Shown: positions 36,395 through 46,665 of the stretch, in pieces | Numbering within the stretch: the stretch's first letter is position 1 | How the letters are laid out: each line of letters begins with the position of its first letter | Source of the DNA: Melittangium boletus DSM 14713 | Lineage (GTDB): Bacteria > Myxococcota > Myxococcia > Myxococcales > Myxococcaceae | NCBI RefSeq assembly: GCF_002305855.1 | Contig: NZ_CP022163.1 | Coordinates: 6,634,292-6,698,291 of the forward strand | DNA length: 64,000 nt | Direction: 5' to 3' | The notes under the pieces: generated by a model | What the model was told of the DNA's origin: nothing | What the model saw: only the letters and a program-made list of their open reading frames with translations | Database searches by the model: none | Position numbers and translations under genes: made by a program

Positions 36395-37438
36395 CTAACG
36401 GGCGCGCTTCGACTTTTTGGCCGGCGGCGGCTGAACACTCGCGGGGCGATCGGTCATCTCGCCGACACTCGGTGTCTGAATGTAACGGGCTCGTGACTCC
36501 CTGTCCGGATGGTAGGCGATCCCATGCATGAGCTTCACCAGCGCCGCCGAGGGCGTCATGTCCCCTCCGCTCAGGGCGCCCTCGGCGAGCGCCGCCGCCC
36601 CGGCCTCATAGAGGGTGAGGTCCACGCCATTGCGGTACGCCTGGCTGACCACCAGCACCGGGACATCGCGCTCGCGCGCCTCGCGGAAGAGGGGGAGGAG
36701 GGATCTGCCGAGCTTGGGATCCGTGGGGAAGTTACCCGCTCCGTGGGCCTCCACGACGAGACCCCGCACATGGGGTAGCAGTGCCAGGGGCAGGGCGGGG
36801 TCCAGTCCCGGGAAGACCTTGAGGAGGAACACCCGGGGCTCCAGCTTCTCGCGCAGACGGAAGGGTCCCTTCTGACGCAGACCGGGAGCGAAGGTGGCGT
36901 CCACTCCGAGCGTACCCAGGAGGGGGAAGTTGGGGCTCTCGAAGGCGTCGTACTCGGACACCTTCACCTTGCGGGTGCGGTTGCCCCGGTAGAGATGGGA
37001 GTCGAAGCAGATGCTCACCTCGGGAGGGCCCTGGAGGGCGGAGAGCACCGCGTCGATGAGGTTGAGCCGCGCGTCCGAGCGGATCTCCCCCAGGGGCCGC
37101 TGGGCGCCCGTCATCACCACCGGCTTGGGCAGCCCGGGCAGCATGAAGGAGAGGGCGCTGGCGGTGTAGGCGAGCGTGTCGGTGCCGTGCGTCACCACGG
37201 CGCCGTCGAAGTCGGGCAGGCGGCGGTGCAGGTGGGCGGCCAGCCGGCTCCACAGCTCCGGCTGCATCTCCGAGCTGTCCAGGTTGGAGAAGAGCTCCAG
37301 CTCGATGTCGGCGAGCTGGAAGAGCTCGGGGCAGCGGGCCTTGAGCGTCTTGAAGAAGGCGGCGGGGCGCAGCACGGACGGACGGCCACCGGCCATCCCC
37401 AGCGTGCCGCCGGTATGCAGCAGAAGGATTCTGGGCAT
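36395..37438 (-). CDS. Type I L-asparaginase
   Basis: A 347-residue hydrolase of Asn to Asp and ammonia. ATG 37438 has GAAGGAG upstream. Two conserved catalytic blocks are clear: LLLHTGGTLGM at the N-terminus with the nucleophile Thr, and VVTHGTDTLAYTASAL near residue 85. VVMTGAQRPLGEIRSDA and GLVVEAHGAGNFP also fit. No signal peptide is present, so it is the cytosolic form. The C-terminal 25 residues are Pro/Lys/Arg-rich and probably disordered. It is divergent from the DsbA-like lipoprotein gene with only 53 bases between. Confidence 0.92.
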   Translation of the reverse strand: MPRILLLHTGGTLGMAGGRPSVLRPAAFFKTLKARCPELFQLADIELELFSNLDSSEMQPELWSRLAAHLHRRLPDFDGAVVTHGTDTLAYTASALSFMLPGLPKPVVMTGAQRPLGEIRSDARLNLIDAVLSALQGPPEVSICFDSHLYRGNRTRKVKVSEYDAFESPNFPLLGTLGVDATFAPGLRQKGPFRLREKLEPRVFLLKVFPGLDPALPLALLPHVRGLVVEAHGAGNFPTDPKLGRSLLPLFREARERDVPVLVVSQAYRNGVDLTLYEAGAAALAEGALSGGDMTPSAALVKLMHGIAYHPDRESRARYIQTPSVGEMTDRPASVQPPPAKKSKRAR

Positions 37439-37491
37439 GGGACGGGCTCCTTCCCTGGCAGAGCCGGGGTTGCTTTACAAGCCTCGCGCGC

Positions 37492-38487
37492 ATGGCTAAG
37501 ACCGACGGTGTGCACCTCGCCCGCCGCTCCCGAATCCTCCTGGCGCTCACCCTGGCGCTGACCGCCGCCGCCTGCACCCAGAAGTCCGAGGCCTCGCCGC
37601 CGCCCGCCCCGCCGAAACCGGCTCCGGCCGCCGCGCCCGCCACCCCGGCCGCTCCGGCCGCCGCGAAGGAAGGGGGCGCGTCCCTGTCGGGCATTCCGGG
37701 CATGGACTTCTCCGCCCTCGCGCCGTCCGCCCAACGTGAGCTGTCCACCGTCTTCTCCGACGAGTTCTGCTACTGCGGTTGCCCCCACACGCTCGGGCAG
37801 TGCCTCAAGGGGCACACGGGGTGTCAACACGCCAAGCGCATGGCGCGGCTCGCCGCGAAGCAGGCCGCCGCGGGCGTTCCGGCCACGGACATCATCGTCT
37901 CCCTGTCCGAGTACTACGCCTCCTTCCGCGCGCCCCGGCAGAAGCTGGACGTGGATCCGCGCATGTGCCAGGGCGACGCCAACGCGCCCGTGACGCTGGT
38001 GGAGTTCTCCGACTTCGAGTGCCCCTACTGCGGCAAGGCCCGCCCGGTGCTCGAGTCCTTCGCCAAGAAGAACGCCAGCCGGGTGCGCTTCTGCAACGTG
38101 CCCTTCCCGCTGCCCATGCACGCCAACGCGGTGCCCGCGGGCCAGGCGGTGCTCTGGGCGCGCGATCAGGGCAAGTTCTGGGAGATGCACGACGCGCTCT
38201 TCGAGAACGCGCAGAAGCTGTCCATCCCCTCCATCGTGGAGCTGGCCAACAAGCTCGGGCTCAAGGGCGCGGAGCTGCAGAAGGCGCTCCAGGCGGGCAC
38301 CTACGCCCAGGAGCTGGAGAAGTACAAGTCGCTCGGCAACGCCGCCAACATCCGTGGCACGCCCAGCCTCTTCTTCAACGGCCGCTTCTACGACATCCAG
38401 GTGGGCATCACCGAGGACGTGCTCGCCCACACGCTCGAGGATGAGATCGAGTGGCGCACGAACAACAACGCCTGGGCCGCGGACTGA
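37492..38487 (+). CDS. DsbA-family lipoprotein with extra Cys-rich domain
   Basis: A 331-residue lipoprotein (SRILLALTLALTAAAC, then a Pro/Ala linker). Residues about 80-125 form a Cys-rich block, EFCYCGCPHTLGQCLKGHTG, followed by helices, reminiscent of the CcmH/NrfF-type domain that precedes some thiol proteins. The C-terminal domain is thioredoxin-like of the DsbA/DsbG type: EFSDFECPYCGKARPVLES with redox site CPYC near 177, and the cis-Pro in RGTPSLFFNG. It probably makes, moves or reduces disulfides in the periplasm. Seven base pairs later the DUF4388 gene begins on the same strand. Confidence 0.85.
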   Translation: MAKTDGVHLARRSRILLALTLALTAAACTQKSEASPPPAPPKPAPAAAPATPAAPAAAKEGGASLSGIPGMDFSALAPSAQRELSTVFSDEFCYCGCPHTLGQCLKGHTGCQHAKRMARLAAKQAAAGVPATDIIVSLSEYYASFRAPRQKLDVDPRMCQGDANAPVTLVEFSDFECPYCGKARPVLESFAKKNASRVRFCNVPFPLPMHANAVPAGQAVLWARDQGKFWEMHDALFENAQKLSIPSIVELANKLGLKGAELQKALQAGTYAQELEKYKSLGNAANIRGTPSLFFNGRFYDIQVGITEDVLAHTLEDEIEWRTNNNAWAAD

Positions 38488-38494
38488 CGGATTC

Positions 38495-39913
38495 ATGAGT
38501 CAGCGCTTCCGCATCGACGGCGCCCACCTCGTTCCCGACGAGCGCGCCGGTGCCTCGCAGCAGCCGTCATCGCCCCCCGCGTTGGCGGGCCGGGCGGGCT
38601 CGTACGTCCTCCAGGCCACGTCGCCCGACCTGCTCGTCTTCTCGCGCTCGCCCGCGGAGGGCGGTTCGGTGCCCACGCCCCGCGTGGTGCTCTCGGGGGA
38701 TGCGTCCGGTTTCCCGCTGGCGGACCTCATCGCCTTCCTCAGTCAGGCGCGCTGGAGCGGCGTCCTCCGGGTGCAGGCCCCCGGCGGTGAGCGCTCGGTC
38801 GTGCTGCGTGAGGGTGAGGTGCGGGGGGCCACGTCGGACGTGGCGGCGGATCGGCTCGGCGAGGTGCTCGTGCGCCTGGGCTACGTGGAGCGCCCCGTGC
38901 TGGAGGCGGTGTTGCGCGAGCAGCCGCCCTCCAAGATTGGCCGCACGCTGGTGGAGCGCGGCATCCTCCAGGCGCATGATCTCTTCCGGTGCGTCACCCA
39001 CCAGGTGAGCGAGATCTTCCACGCCATCGTCCTGTGCCGCGAGGGCAGCTTCTTCCTCGTGGATCAGCCGGTGGAGGACAAGCTCGGCCACAACATCCAG
39101 CTGTCCACGCAGAGCCTGCTGATGGACAGCATCCGGAAGATCGACGAGCTGGCGCACTTCCGCAAGCGCATCCCCCACAGCCGCCTGCACGTGATGCGCA
39201 AGGCGCCCACGTTCGCCAAGCTGGAGCCGGACGAGGACCGGGTGCTCAACCTGGTGGATGGCCGCCGGACGGTGCTGGAGCTGGGGCAGGCCAGCCGCCT
39301 GTCCGAGTTCGACGTCCTCAAGGTCATCTACGGCCTGATGGAAGGTGGCTTCGTGGGCCTGTCCGACAAGCCCCAGGGGGCCGCGACCCCGTCCCTGTCC
39401 GGGCTTCCCGCGGTGCGCCCGCGCAGCATCATGGGCATTCCCGTGGTGCGTCCGTCCTCCACGGGTCTGCAGGCGGTGCGCACGAGCCAGTCCGGCCTGC
39501 GCTCCATCACCTCGATGCAGGACGCTCCCCATGTTCCCGAGGTGGGCGAGGTGGTGCGCGTCTTCAACCGCATCTTCCGGGAGATCGCCACCGAGGTGTC
39601 CAAGCAGGGGCTGGCGCGCGAGTTCATCGCCTCGGCCAATGCCGCGCTGTCGGGACAGGCGCTGTCGTCCTCGCCCGTGCTGGCGGGGCTCGCCTTCGCG
39701 CCGGACGGGAGCCTGTCGGACGCAAGGCTCATCGATGCCTATGCGCAGCACCGCGGCGCCCTGGGCTCCGAGCCCATGGCGGCCTTCCGGCAGGCCCTCA
39801 GCGACGTGATGTTCTTCCTTCTCTTCCAGGCGGGTGAATTGCTCGAGTCGCGCGCGGACGAGGACCTGGCCCGGCGCGTGAAGGACATGCTCGCCGTGTT
39901 GGGCGGCACGTGA
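38495..39913 (+). CDS. DUF4388 domain protein
   Basis: A 472-residue soluble protein. ATG 38495 lies seven bases after the previous stop. The DUF4388 pattern appears about residues 65-240: DASGFPLADLIAFLSQARWS, GVLRVQAPGGERSVVLREGE, GRTLVERGILQAHDLFRCV. In the middle, LNLVDGRRTVLELGQASRLS is a winged-helix-like part often found with it; the C-terminal 130 residues are helical (VVRVFNRIFREIATEV). A repetitive Pro/Ser region (SIMGIPVVRPSSTGLQAVRT) lies between. DUF4388 proteins are abundant in myxobacteria and linked to two-component or gliding regulation, but no activity is proven. Its stop overlaps the truD start (GTGA). Confidence 0.8.
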   Translation: MSQRFRIDGAHLVPDERAGASQQPSSPPALAGRAGSYVLQATSPDLLVFSRSPAEGGSVPTPRVVLSGDASGFPLADLIAFLSQARWSGVLRVQAPGGERSVVLREGEVRGATSDVAADRLGEVLVRLGYVERPVLEAVLREQPPSKIGRTLVERGILQAHDLFRCVTHQVSEIFHAIVLCREGSFFLVDQPVEDKLGHNIQLSTQSLLMDSIRKIDELAHFRKRIPHSRLHVMRKAPTFAKLEPDEDRVLNLVDGRRTVLELGQASRLSEFDVLKVIYGLMEGGFVGLSDKPQGAATPSLSGLPAVRPRSIMGIPVVRPSSTGLQAVRTSQSGLRSITSMQDAPHVPEVGEVVRVFNRIFREIATEVSKQGLAREFIASANAALSGQALSSSPVLAGLAFAPDGSLSDARLIDAYAQHRGALGSEPMAAFRQALSDVMFFLLFQAGELLESRADEDLARRVKDMLAVLGGT

Positions 39914-40938
39914 CGGCTCCGGATTCGCAGCGGCCCCGGTTGACGGAGGACGTGCCGGGGTGTGGGGGCGCCTTCAAGCTCGTCCCCGAGGACTTCGAGG
40001 TGGAGGAACTCCCCGCCTACCTGCCCTCGGGCGAGGGCGAGCACCTGTACCTGTGGGTGGAGAAGCGCGGCCGGGACACCCGCGAGGTGGTCAAGGCCCT
40101 GGCCGGCGCGCTCGAGGTGGACGAGGGCGACGTGGGCGTGGCGGGGATGAAGGACCGGCAGGCCGTCACCCGGCAACTGCTGTCCGTGCCCGCCCGGGCC
40201 GAGGCGCGCCTGTCCGGCTTCGCGCTCGAGGGCGTGAGCGTGCTGTGGACGAAGCGCCATGGCAACAAGCTGCGCACCGGCCACCTCAAGGGAAACCGCT
40301 TCCGCTTGCGCCTGCGCGGCGTGAAGGACGTGGGCGCGGCCCGGGAGACCTTCGCCCGGTTGGAAGCGCGAGGCGTGCCCAACTACTTCGGGGACCAGCG
40401 CTTCGGACGCGAGGGCGACAACGCGAACTTCGGCCGCCTGCTGGTGCTGGGGCAGCGGCTGCCGCGCCGTCCCGACAAGTTCCAGCGCAAGCTGTACCTG
40501 TCCGCGTTCCAGTCGCGCCTGTTCAACCGCGCCTTGGTGGAGCGGTTGCGCGCGGGCACCTTCGACCAGGCGCTCGCGGGCGACGTGCTGCGCCGCGAGG
40601 ACTCGGGCGGCCTCTTCGTGTGCGAGTCCCCCGAGGTGGATGGGCCGCGGGTGGCCGCCTTCGAGGTGAGCCCGGCCGGACCGCTCTTCGGGCCGAAGAT
40701 GACCGCGTCGGCCCAGGCCGTGGCGGAGACCGAGGCCCGGTTGCTCGCGGACGAAGGGGTGACGCTGGACGACTTCCGGCGCGGCGGCGACGAGACCCAG
40801 GGCGGGCGCAGGCCCTACCGGGTGCGGCTCGGCGGCTTCTCCCTGGAGGTGGAAGGGGAGGATCTGCTGCTCTCCTTCGAGCTGCCCAAGGGCTCCTACG
40901 CCACCGAAGTCCTTCACGAACTGCTCAAGGACGGCTGA
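39910..40938 (+). CDS. truD: tRNA pseudouridine(13) synthase TruD
   Basis: A 342-residue pseudouridine synthase. It turns U13 of tRNA-Glu (and a few others) into pseudouridine. The catalytic Asp lies in GVAGMKDRQAVTRQLLSV near residue 81, as in E. coli TruD. Other family blocks: FKLVPEDFEVEELPAYLPSG at the start, NYFGDQRFGREGDNANFG, RKLYLSAFQSRLFN and SYATEVLHELLK at the end. GTG 39910 overlaps the DUF4388 stop, so the two are translationally coupled. A strong hairpin follows. Confidence 0.95.
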   Translation: MTAPDSQRPRLTEDVPGCGGAFKLVPEDFEVEELPAYLPSGEGEHLYLWVEKRGRDTREVVKALAGALEVDEGDVGVAGMKDRQAVTRQLLSVPARAEARLSGFALEGVSVLWTKRHGNKLRTGHLKGNRFRLRLRGVKDVGAARETFARLEARGVPNYFGDQRFGREGDNANFGRLLVLGQRLPRRPDKFQRKLYLSAFQSRLFNRALVERLRAGTFDQALAGDVLRREDSGGLFVCESPEVDGPRVAAFEVSPAGPLFGPKMTASAQAVAETEARLLADEGVTLDDFRRGGDETQGGRRPYRVRLGGFSLEVEGEDLLLSFELPKGSYATEVLHELLKDG

Positions 40939-40953
40939 GGCCTGAAGCGAAGA

Positions 40954-40986
40954 GGGTGCTCGGGACCTCGCCGGTCCGGAGCACCC
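40954..40986. terminator. Hairpin between truD and the OmpA-like gene
   Basis: GGGTGCT (40954-40960) pairs with AGCACCC (40980-40986); inside, GGACC (40963-40967) pairs with GGTCC (40973-40977) around a five-base loop, with one mismatch between the stems. It lies between convergent genes. T runs are lacking, so it may work in both directions weakly or with Rho. Confidence 0.55.
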
Positions 40987-41035
40987 CCTCGTGCCACCCA
41001 CCCCGGGTCAGGGGTGGGGGCCGCCACTTGGCGAA

Positions 41036-42742
<1,707 letters not shown>

Positions 42743-42760
42743 CGGTAGGGGCTCCCTGCG

Positions 42761-43093
42761 TCAGGGGCTGGGGGTGGGGAGGCTCATGGATTCAGCGTTG
42801 TCGACGCTCTCGTTGGCCACGGCCAGGGCCTTTTCACGCGCCTCGTTGGCGAAGCGCGAGGCCTTCACGGAGAAGTCCACGCCGGCCTGGTAGTCCGAGA
42901 AGCTCACCTCTTCCCGGGCCTTGTGGATGTAGAGATTGGCGGCCGTCCACTCGTAGGGCGCGAGCTTCTCGGCGCCGGCGGTGCGGGCCGCTTGGATCTG
43001 CACCTCGGCGTCCAGCAGGTGCGAGGTGGACTTCACCGGGCCGCAGCCGCTCAAGGCGCCCGCCACAGCCACCACTGCCAGGAGTCGCTTCAT
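42761..43093 (-). CDS. DUF4398 lipoprotein
   Basis: A 110-residue lipoprotein. KRLLAVVAVAGALSGC gives the lipobox. The mature part is helical: LLDAEVQIQAARTAGAEKLA, YEWTAANLYIHKAREEVSFS, AGVDFSVKASRFANEAREKA, the DUF4398 pattern, which resembles a pair of TPR-like helices. The N-terminal domain of the downstream OmpA-like protein has the same pattern, suggesting a shared partner or duplication. First gene of the two-gene operon. The ribosome site is weak. Confidence 0.85.
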   Translation of the reverse strand: MKRLLAVVAVAGALSGCGPVKSTSHLLDAEVQIQAARTAGAEKLAPYEWTAANLYIHKAREEVSFSDYQAGVDFSVKASRFANEAREKALAVANESVDNAESMSLPTPSP

Positions 43094-43255
43094 GGAAGGG
43101 GCCTCGTCGTAAAGGCTGGAAGACACTGGAGGCGGTCGTATCAATCGCCTCGGAGGGGGTCAAGAATCGGGGCGGGGAGGGGGCCGGGCGGGAAGGAAGC
43201 GGACGCGGGGGACGTTTTTGACAGCCCCGAGCGGGGCTTGCCATCCTCACACCCC

Positions 43256-44242
43256 GTGAGACTCCCGCCTGTCCGTCTGCTTCTCTTGCTCGCCCTGGCC
43301 GCTCCCGCCGTCGAGGCCGCTCCTCCGTCCGTGCAGAAGCGCATGGAGCGCCGCTCGGCCACCGAAGGGCTCGTCGATGAGATCCTCGATGGGGGGATCG
43401 CCGTCCCCGCCGCCATTTCCCGTCTGCGGACCCTGCGCGAGGAGGCCTACGCGGCGCAGTTGCTGGAGCGGGCCCTTCCCGCGGTGCTGGAGCCGCGGCG
43501 CTTGAGGGACGTGACGGCGGTGCTGGCGGGCCTGGAGACGCGCGCGGCCGAGCCCACCCTGCTGCGTCTGACGGGGCACGACGACGGCGCGGTGCGCATG
43601 TACGCGGCCCAGGGCCTGGGCAAGGTGCGCTCCCCGCGCGTCGACGTGCTGTTGCCGCTGCTGGAGGACAAGTCCCTCGGCGTGCGCCGGGAGGCGGCGC
43701 GGGCCCTGGGCGCCACCCACAACCCCCGGGTGGGCGCTCCGCTCGTGAACGCGGCGCGCACGGAGTCCGACATGCAGACGCGCGTGCTGATGCTGGAGGC
43801 GGTGGGCGCCGCGGGGGACAAGAAGCAGGTGCCCGTCCTCAAGGCCTTCCTCGATGACAGCTCGGAGACCACGCGCTTCGCCGCCGCCCGGGGCCTGTGC
43901 CTCCTGGGTGCCCCCGAGGGCTTCGCCTTCGCGCGCAAGCTGCTGTCCTCCGAGGACAAGCACGTGCGCCGCCAGGGCCTGGCCCTCTACGAGGGGGTGC
44001 CCCAGAAGCAGTCCGAGGCCGCGCTCCGTCCGCTGCTGGAGGACAAGGATCGCACGCTCGCGGCGGGCGCGGCCCGCATCCTCTCGCAGGGCGGCGACAA
44101 GACGATGTTGTCGTGGCTCGTGCTCGCCTCGTGGAACGCGAACGGCACGGACAAGCTCATCTACGAGAAGGAGCTGGAGACGCTCCAGCTCGCGGATGAC
44201 CAGCGCAAGGCCCTTCTCCGCGCGGCGGGAGTGGCGAAGTGA
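43256..44242 (+). CDS. Exported HEAT-repeat protein
   Basis: A 328-residue protein from GTG 43256: signal peptide RLPPVRLLLLLALAAPAVEA, then HEAT units: RLTGHDDGAVRMYAAQGLGK, LEDKSLGVRREAARALGATH, LDDSSETTRFAAARGLCLLG, LSSEDKHVRRQGLALYEGVP. The start has no ribosome site, but it gives a complete signal peptide, and TTGACA at 43218-43223 stands at promoter distance, with a G+C palindrome (43223-43238) where a repressor could bind. Its stop overlaps the start of the DUF1460 gene (GTGA), so the two are coupled and probably act together at the envelope. Confidence 0.75.
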   Translation: MRLPPVRLLLLLALAAPAVEAAPPSVQKRMERRSATEGLVDEILDGGIAVPAAISRLRTLREEAYAAQLLERALPAVLEPRRLRDVTAVLAGLETRAAEPTLLRLTGHDDGAVRMYAAQGLGKVRSPRVDVLLPLLEDKSLGVRREAARALGATHNPRVGAPLVNAARTESDMQTRVLMLEAVGAAGDKKQVPVLKAFLDDSSETTRFAAARGLCLLGAPEGFAFARKLLSSEDKHVRRQGLALYEGVPQKQSEAALRPLLEDKDRTLAAGAARILSQGGDKTMLSWLVLASWNANGTDKLIYEKELETLQLADDQRKALLRAAGVAK

Positions 44243-45159
44243 CCTTGGCCGTCCTGTTGTCCGCGCTGCTCGCGCAGGTGGCCACGCCGGCCCCTCCGCC
44301 GCCCTCCGCTCCGGCCGTGGTGCCCCCCCACCTCATGTCCCGGGTGCCCACGGGGTGGACGTCGCTCAGCGAGCGCGAGCGCGCGGAGTTCATCGCCGGA
44401 GACGTGGGGCGGCCCCTCCCCGAGCGGCTGCTGCGCGTGAGCGAGCGCTTCCTGGGGACGCCCTATGTGCACTCGCCGCTGGGCGAGGGCGACGGGGTGG
44501 ACCCCGATCCGACCTTCCGGCTGGACGCGGTGGACTGCCTCACCTTCGTGGAGCAGTCCCTGGCGATGAGTCTGGCGCGCTCGGAGGAGGAGGTCGCGGG
44601 CCTGCTCGAGCGCCTGCGCTACGCGAACGCGCCCACGTACGAGGAGCGCAACCACCTGATGGAAGCGCAGTGGCTGCCCAACAATCAGCGCAAGGGCTTC
44701 CTCCTGGACGTGACGCGGAGCGTGGGCGGCGCGGACACGGTGCGGGTGAACAAGACGCTCACCGCGCTCTCGTGGAAGTCACCCTCCTCGATGGCGCTGG
44801 GCCTGCCCAAGGAGCGTCAGGTCCAGGGGATGTTCGAGCTGGACATGATTCCCCTGGAGCGGGTGATGACGCATGCCCGGCGGGTGCCCTCGGGCAGCAT
44901 CCTCATCGTCTTGCGCGAGGACATGCCCTACAAGGCCACGCGGGTGACGCACCTGGGCTTCGTGGTGCAGAAGGGCAAGCGCACGTGGCTGCGGCACGCG
45001 CGGCGGGGCCTGGACGGCACCGGCCGGGTGGTGGACGAGGACCTGGAGGGCTTCCTCGCGCGCAACGCGAAGTACGACAAGTGGAAGGTCACCGGCGTGA
45101 GCTTCTTCGAGGCGCTCGAGCCCGCGCCGAGCAGCGGGGCCCTCGTCCACTCGGAGTGA
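44239..45159 (+). CDS. DUF1460 NlpC/P60-like amidase
   Basis: A 306-residue exported protein with the DUF1460 signature: RLLRVSERFLGTPYVHSPLG, RLDAVDCLTFVEQSLAMSL with the probable catalytic Cys near residue 99, RLRYANAPTYEERNHLMEAQ, and THLGFVVQKGKRTWLRHA with the His. The family has a papain/NlpC fold and includes N-acetylmuramoyl-L-alanine amidase-like peptidoglycan hydrolases. A short hydrophobic N-terminus (TLAVLLSALLAQVATPA) can serve as a signal peptide. It is coupled to the HEAT-repeat gene, which may supply a scaffold or inhibitor. Confidence 0.85.
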   Translation: MTLAVLLSALLAQVATPAPPPPSAPAVVPPHLMSRVPTGWTSLSERERAEFIAGDVGRPLPERLLRVSERFLGTPYVHSPLGEGDGVDPDPTFRLDAVDCLTFVEQSLAMSLARSEEEVAGLLERLRYANAPTYEERNHLMEAQWLPNNQRKGFLLDVTRSVGGADTVRVNKTLTALSWKSPSSMALGLPKERQVQGMFELDMIPLERVMTHARRVPSGSILIVLREDMPYKATRVTHLGFVVQKGKRTWLRHARRGLDGTGRVVDEDLEGFLARNAKYDKWKVTGVSFFEALEPAPSSGALVHSE

Positions 45160-45165
45160 GTGCGC

Positions 45166-45606
45166 TCAGGGCGCGCCGGGCGGGACACTGCTTTCCGTTT
45201 CCCGCTCCTCCTCCTCGGCGGCCAGGGCCGCGTCCTCGGAGGTGTCATCCAGTTGGCGCTTCTCCTGGGCGAGCAACTGGACGGCGCGCTCGAGGTACTC
45301 CTCGCCGACCATGATTTCGTACCAGGGCTCCAACGCGCCCGTGGTGAGCACGTCCACCACGCCCGCGCGGCGCGGCCGCATGAAGACGGGGATGTTCTGG
45401 ATCTCCAGGAGGCGGACATAGTCCTCCGCCGTGAACGGATCCTCGGCGGTGGCCGCCCGGACGAACTTCCGGGTGTCGCTCTCGCCTGGCAGCGGGATGT
45501 GGCGCTGGTTCATCGTCTCCGCGTCCACCAACGCGCTCCCGGGACAGTCCGCGCACTCCGCCACGCCATCCTGGTACTCGGAACCGCACTGCATGCAGTA
45601 CTTCAT
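45166..45606 (-). CDS. Zinc-ribbon/DUF2007-like protein
   Basis: A 146-residue protein starting MKYCMQCGSEYQDGVAECAD, two CxxC knuckles of a zinc ribbon. The middle (FTAEDYVRLLEIQNIPVFMR; YEIMVGEEYLERAVQLLAQE) matches the ferredoxin-like DUF2007 putative signal-transducing fold. The tail is Asp/Glu-rich. GGAGGGAGG precedes ATG 45606. It lies 58 bases after the receiver-only regulator on the same strand. A regulatory role is likely but unproven. Confidence 0.8.
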   Translation of the reverse strand: MKYCMQCGSEYQDGVAECADCPGSALVDAETMNQRHIPLPGESDTRKFVRAATAEDPFTAEDYVRLLEIQNIPVFMRPRRAGVVDVLTTGALEPWYEIMVGEEYLERAVQLLAQEKRQLDDTSEDAALAAEEEERETESSVPPGAP

Positions 45607-45664
45607 CGTGCCTCCCTCCAGGAACACAACCTGGCAACCAGGCGCGAAGTTAGCACGCCCTACC

Positions 45665-46033
45665 TCAATGCCTGGCTGCCTCCCCCAGGCTTCCAATGAC
45701 GGCTGACAAACGTTCGACATCCACGGGCTTGCGCAGCACCACGTCACAGCAGCCAGCGTCCACGTCCGTATATCCGGAGACCAACACCACTCCCGTCTTG
45801 GGCTCCCGGCTCTTGACCTCGTGCGCGAGCGCGGTGCCGCACATCCGGGGCAGGGACTCGTCCGTGATGACCACGTCGGGGTGATCATCCTCGAAGGCCT
45901 GGAGCCCCGCGACGCCGTCCACCGCGGTGATGACGTCGAAGTCCATCTCGAGAAGCTCCGCGAGGAGTTCCCGGCTGTCACCGTCGTCCTCCACCAGCAG
46001 CACCTTGATGCGCTCTCCGATTCGCTCGCCCAT
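45665..46033 (-). CDS. Single-domain response regulator
   Basis: A 122-residue CheY-type receiver with no output domain. Motifs: VLLVEDDGDSRELLAELLEM (acidic pair), DVVITDESLPRMCG (phospho-Asp), VVLVSGYTD (Ser in the Thr/Ser place), LRKPVDVERL (Lys). It probably relays phosphate or binds a partner. No kinase is next to it. ATG 46033 is chosen as the start of the receiver; the longer frame is Arg/Gly-rich noise. Its ribosome site is weak. Confidence 0.9.
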   Translation of the reverse strand: MGERIGERIKVLLVEDDGDSRELLAELLEMDFDVITAVDGVAGLQAFEDDHPDVVITDESLPRMCGTALAHEVKSREPKTGVVLVSGYTDVDAGCCDVVLRKPVDVERLSAVIGSLGEAARH

Positions 46034-46194
46034 GCGAATGGCTAACCCCCCATCCCTCCGAAAACATCCACGCCCCCACCTCGCTTCGCCGCTCGTGAAG
46101 CGGCCGAGGAGGCGGGCGGCGATCCCATCGCCCACCGCTCCCTCACCGAACGCGCCCCGGCTGAGCACTTTAGGGAGACAAAGGGAGGTAACGC

Positions 46195-46539
46195 ATGAAG
46201 GTGTTGATGCGCGGAGTCCATCTGGGGCTGACGGATTCGCTGCGGGATTACGCCAAGCGGCATCTGGTGGACCCCATCGCCAAGTACCTCGACAGCGAAG
46301 CGGCCGAGATCGACATCGCCCTGGTGGACATCAATGGGCCCAAGGGAGGCGTGGACCAGGAGTGCCGGGTGACGGTGCGCATGCCGGGCTTCTCGGCCAT
46401 CTACGTCTCGGAGGCGGCGGAGACGATGTTCGCCGCCATCGACTCGGTGCGTGACCGGTTGGAGAACACCATCAAGCGCACGGTGGAAAAGCGCCAGGAC
46501 ATCCGCACCGACGGGCTGCCGCAGGACGTGCGCTTCTAG
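46195..46539 (+). CDS. hpf: Ribosome hibernation-promoting factor, short HPF/RaiA type
   Basis: A 114-residue protein of the HPF/RaiA family: MKVLMRGVHLGLTDSLRDYA, KYLDSEAAEIDIALVDI, VTVRMPGFSAIYVSEAAETM, AIDSVRDRLENTIKRTVEKR. It blocks tRNA and mRNA sites on resting ribosomes and, in the short form, helps form 100S dimers. A strong site GGGAGGTAA precedes ATG 46195. It lacks the C-terminal dimerisation domain of long HPF. Confidence 0.92.
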   Translation: MKVLMRGVHLGLTDSLRDYAKRHLVDPIAKYLDSEAAEIDIALVDINGPKGGVDQECRVTVRMPGFSAIYVSEAAETMFAAIDSVRDRLENTIKRTVEKRQDIRTDGLPQDVRF

Positions 46540-46604
46540 CGCGGGCGCTGGAGCCCGGGCTCCTCGCCTGGTGTCCGGGCTCCCAGGCGGACACCGACCG
46601 ATTC

Positions 46605-46634
46605 TTGCTGGGTCCAAGCCGTGGACGCTATAAC
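46605..46634 (+). promoter_or_regulatory. Likely sigma-70-type promoter
   Basis: TTGCTG (46605-46610) and TATAAC (46629-46634) are 18 bases apart, upstream of the MXAN_5187-like gene. It is one of the closest matches to the consensus in the window; the start of transcription would be about 20-25 bases before ATG 46666. Confidence 0.55.
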
Positions 46635-46665
46635 CGCGCTTCCACCCCGGGCTTAAAGGTCGGTG

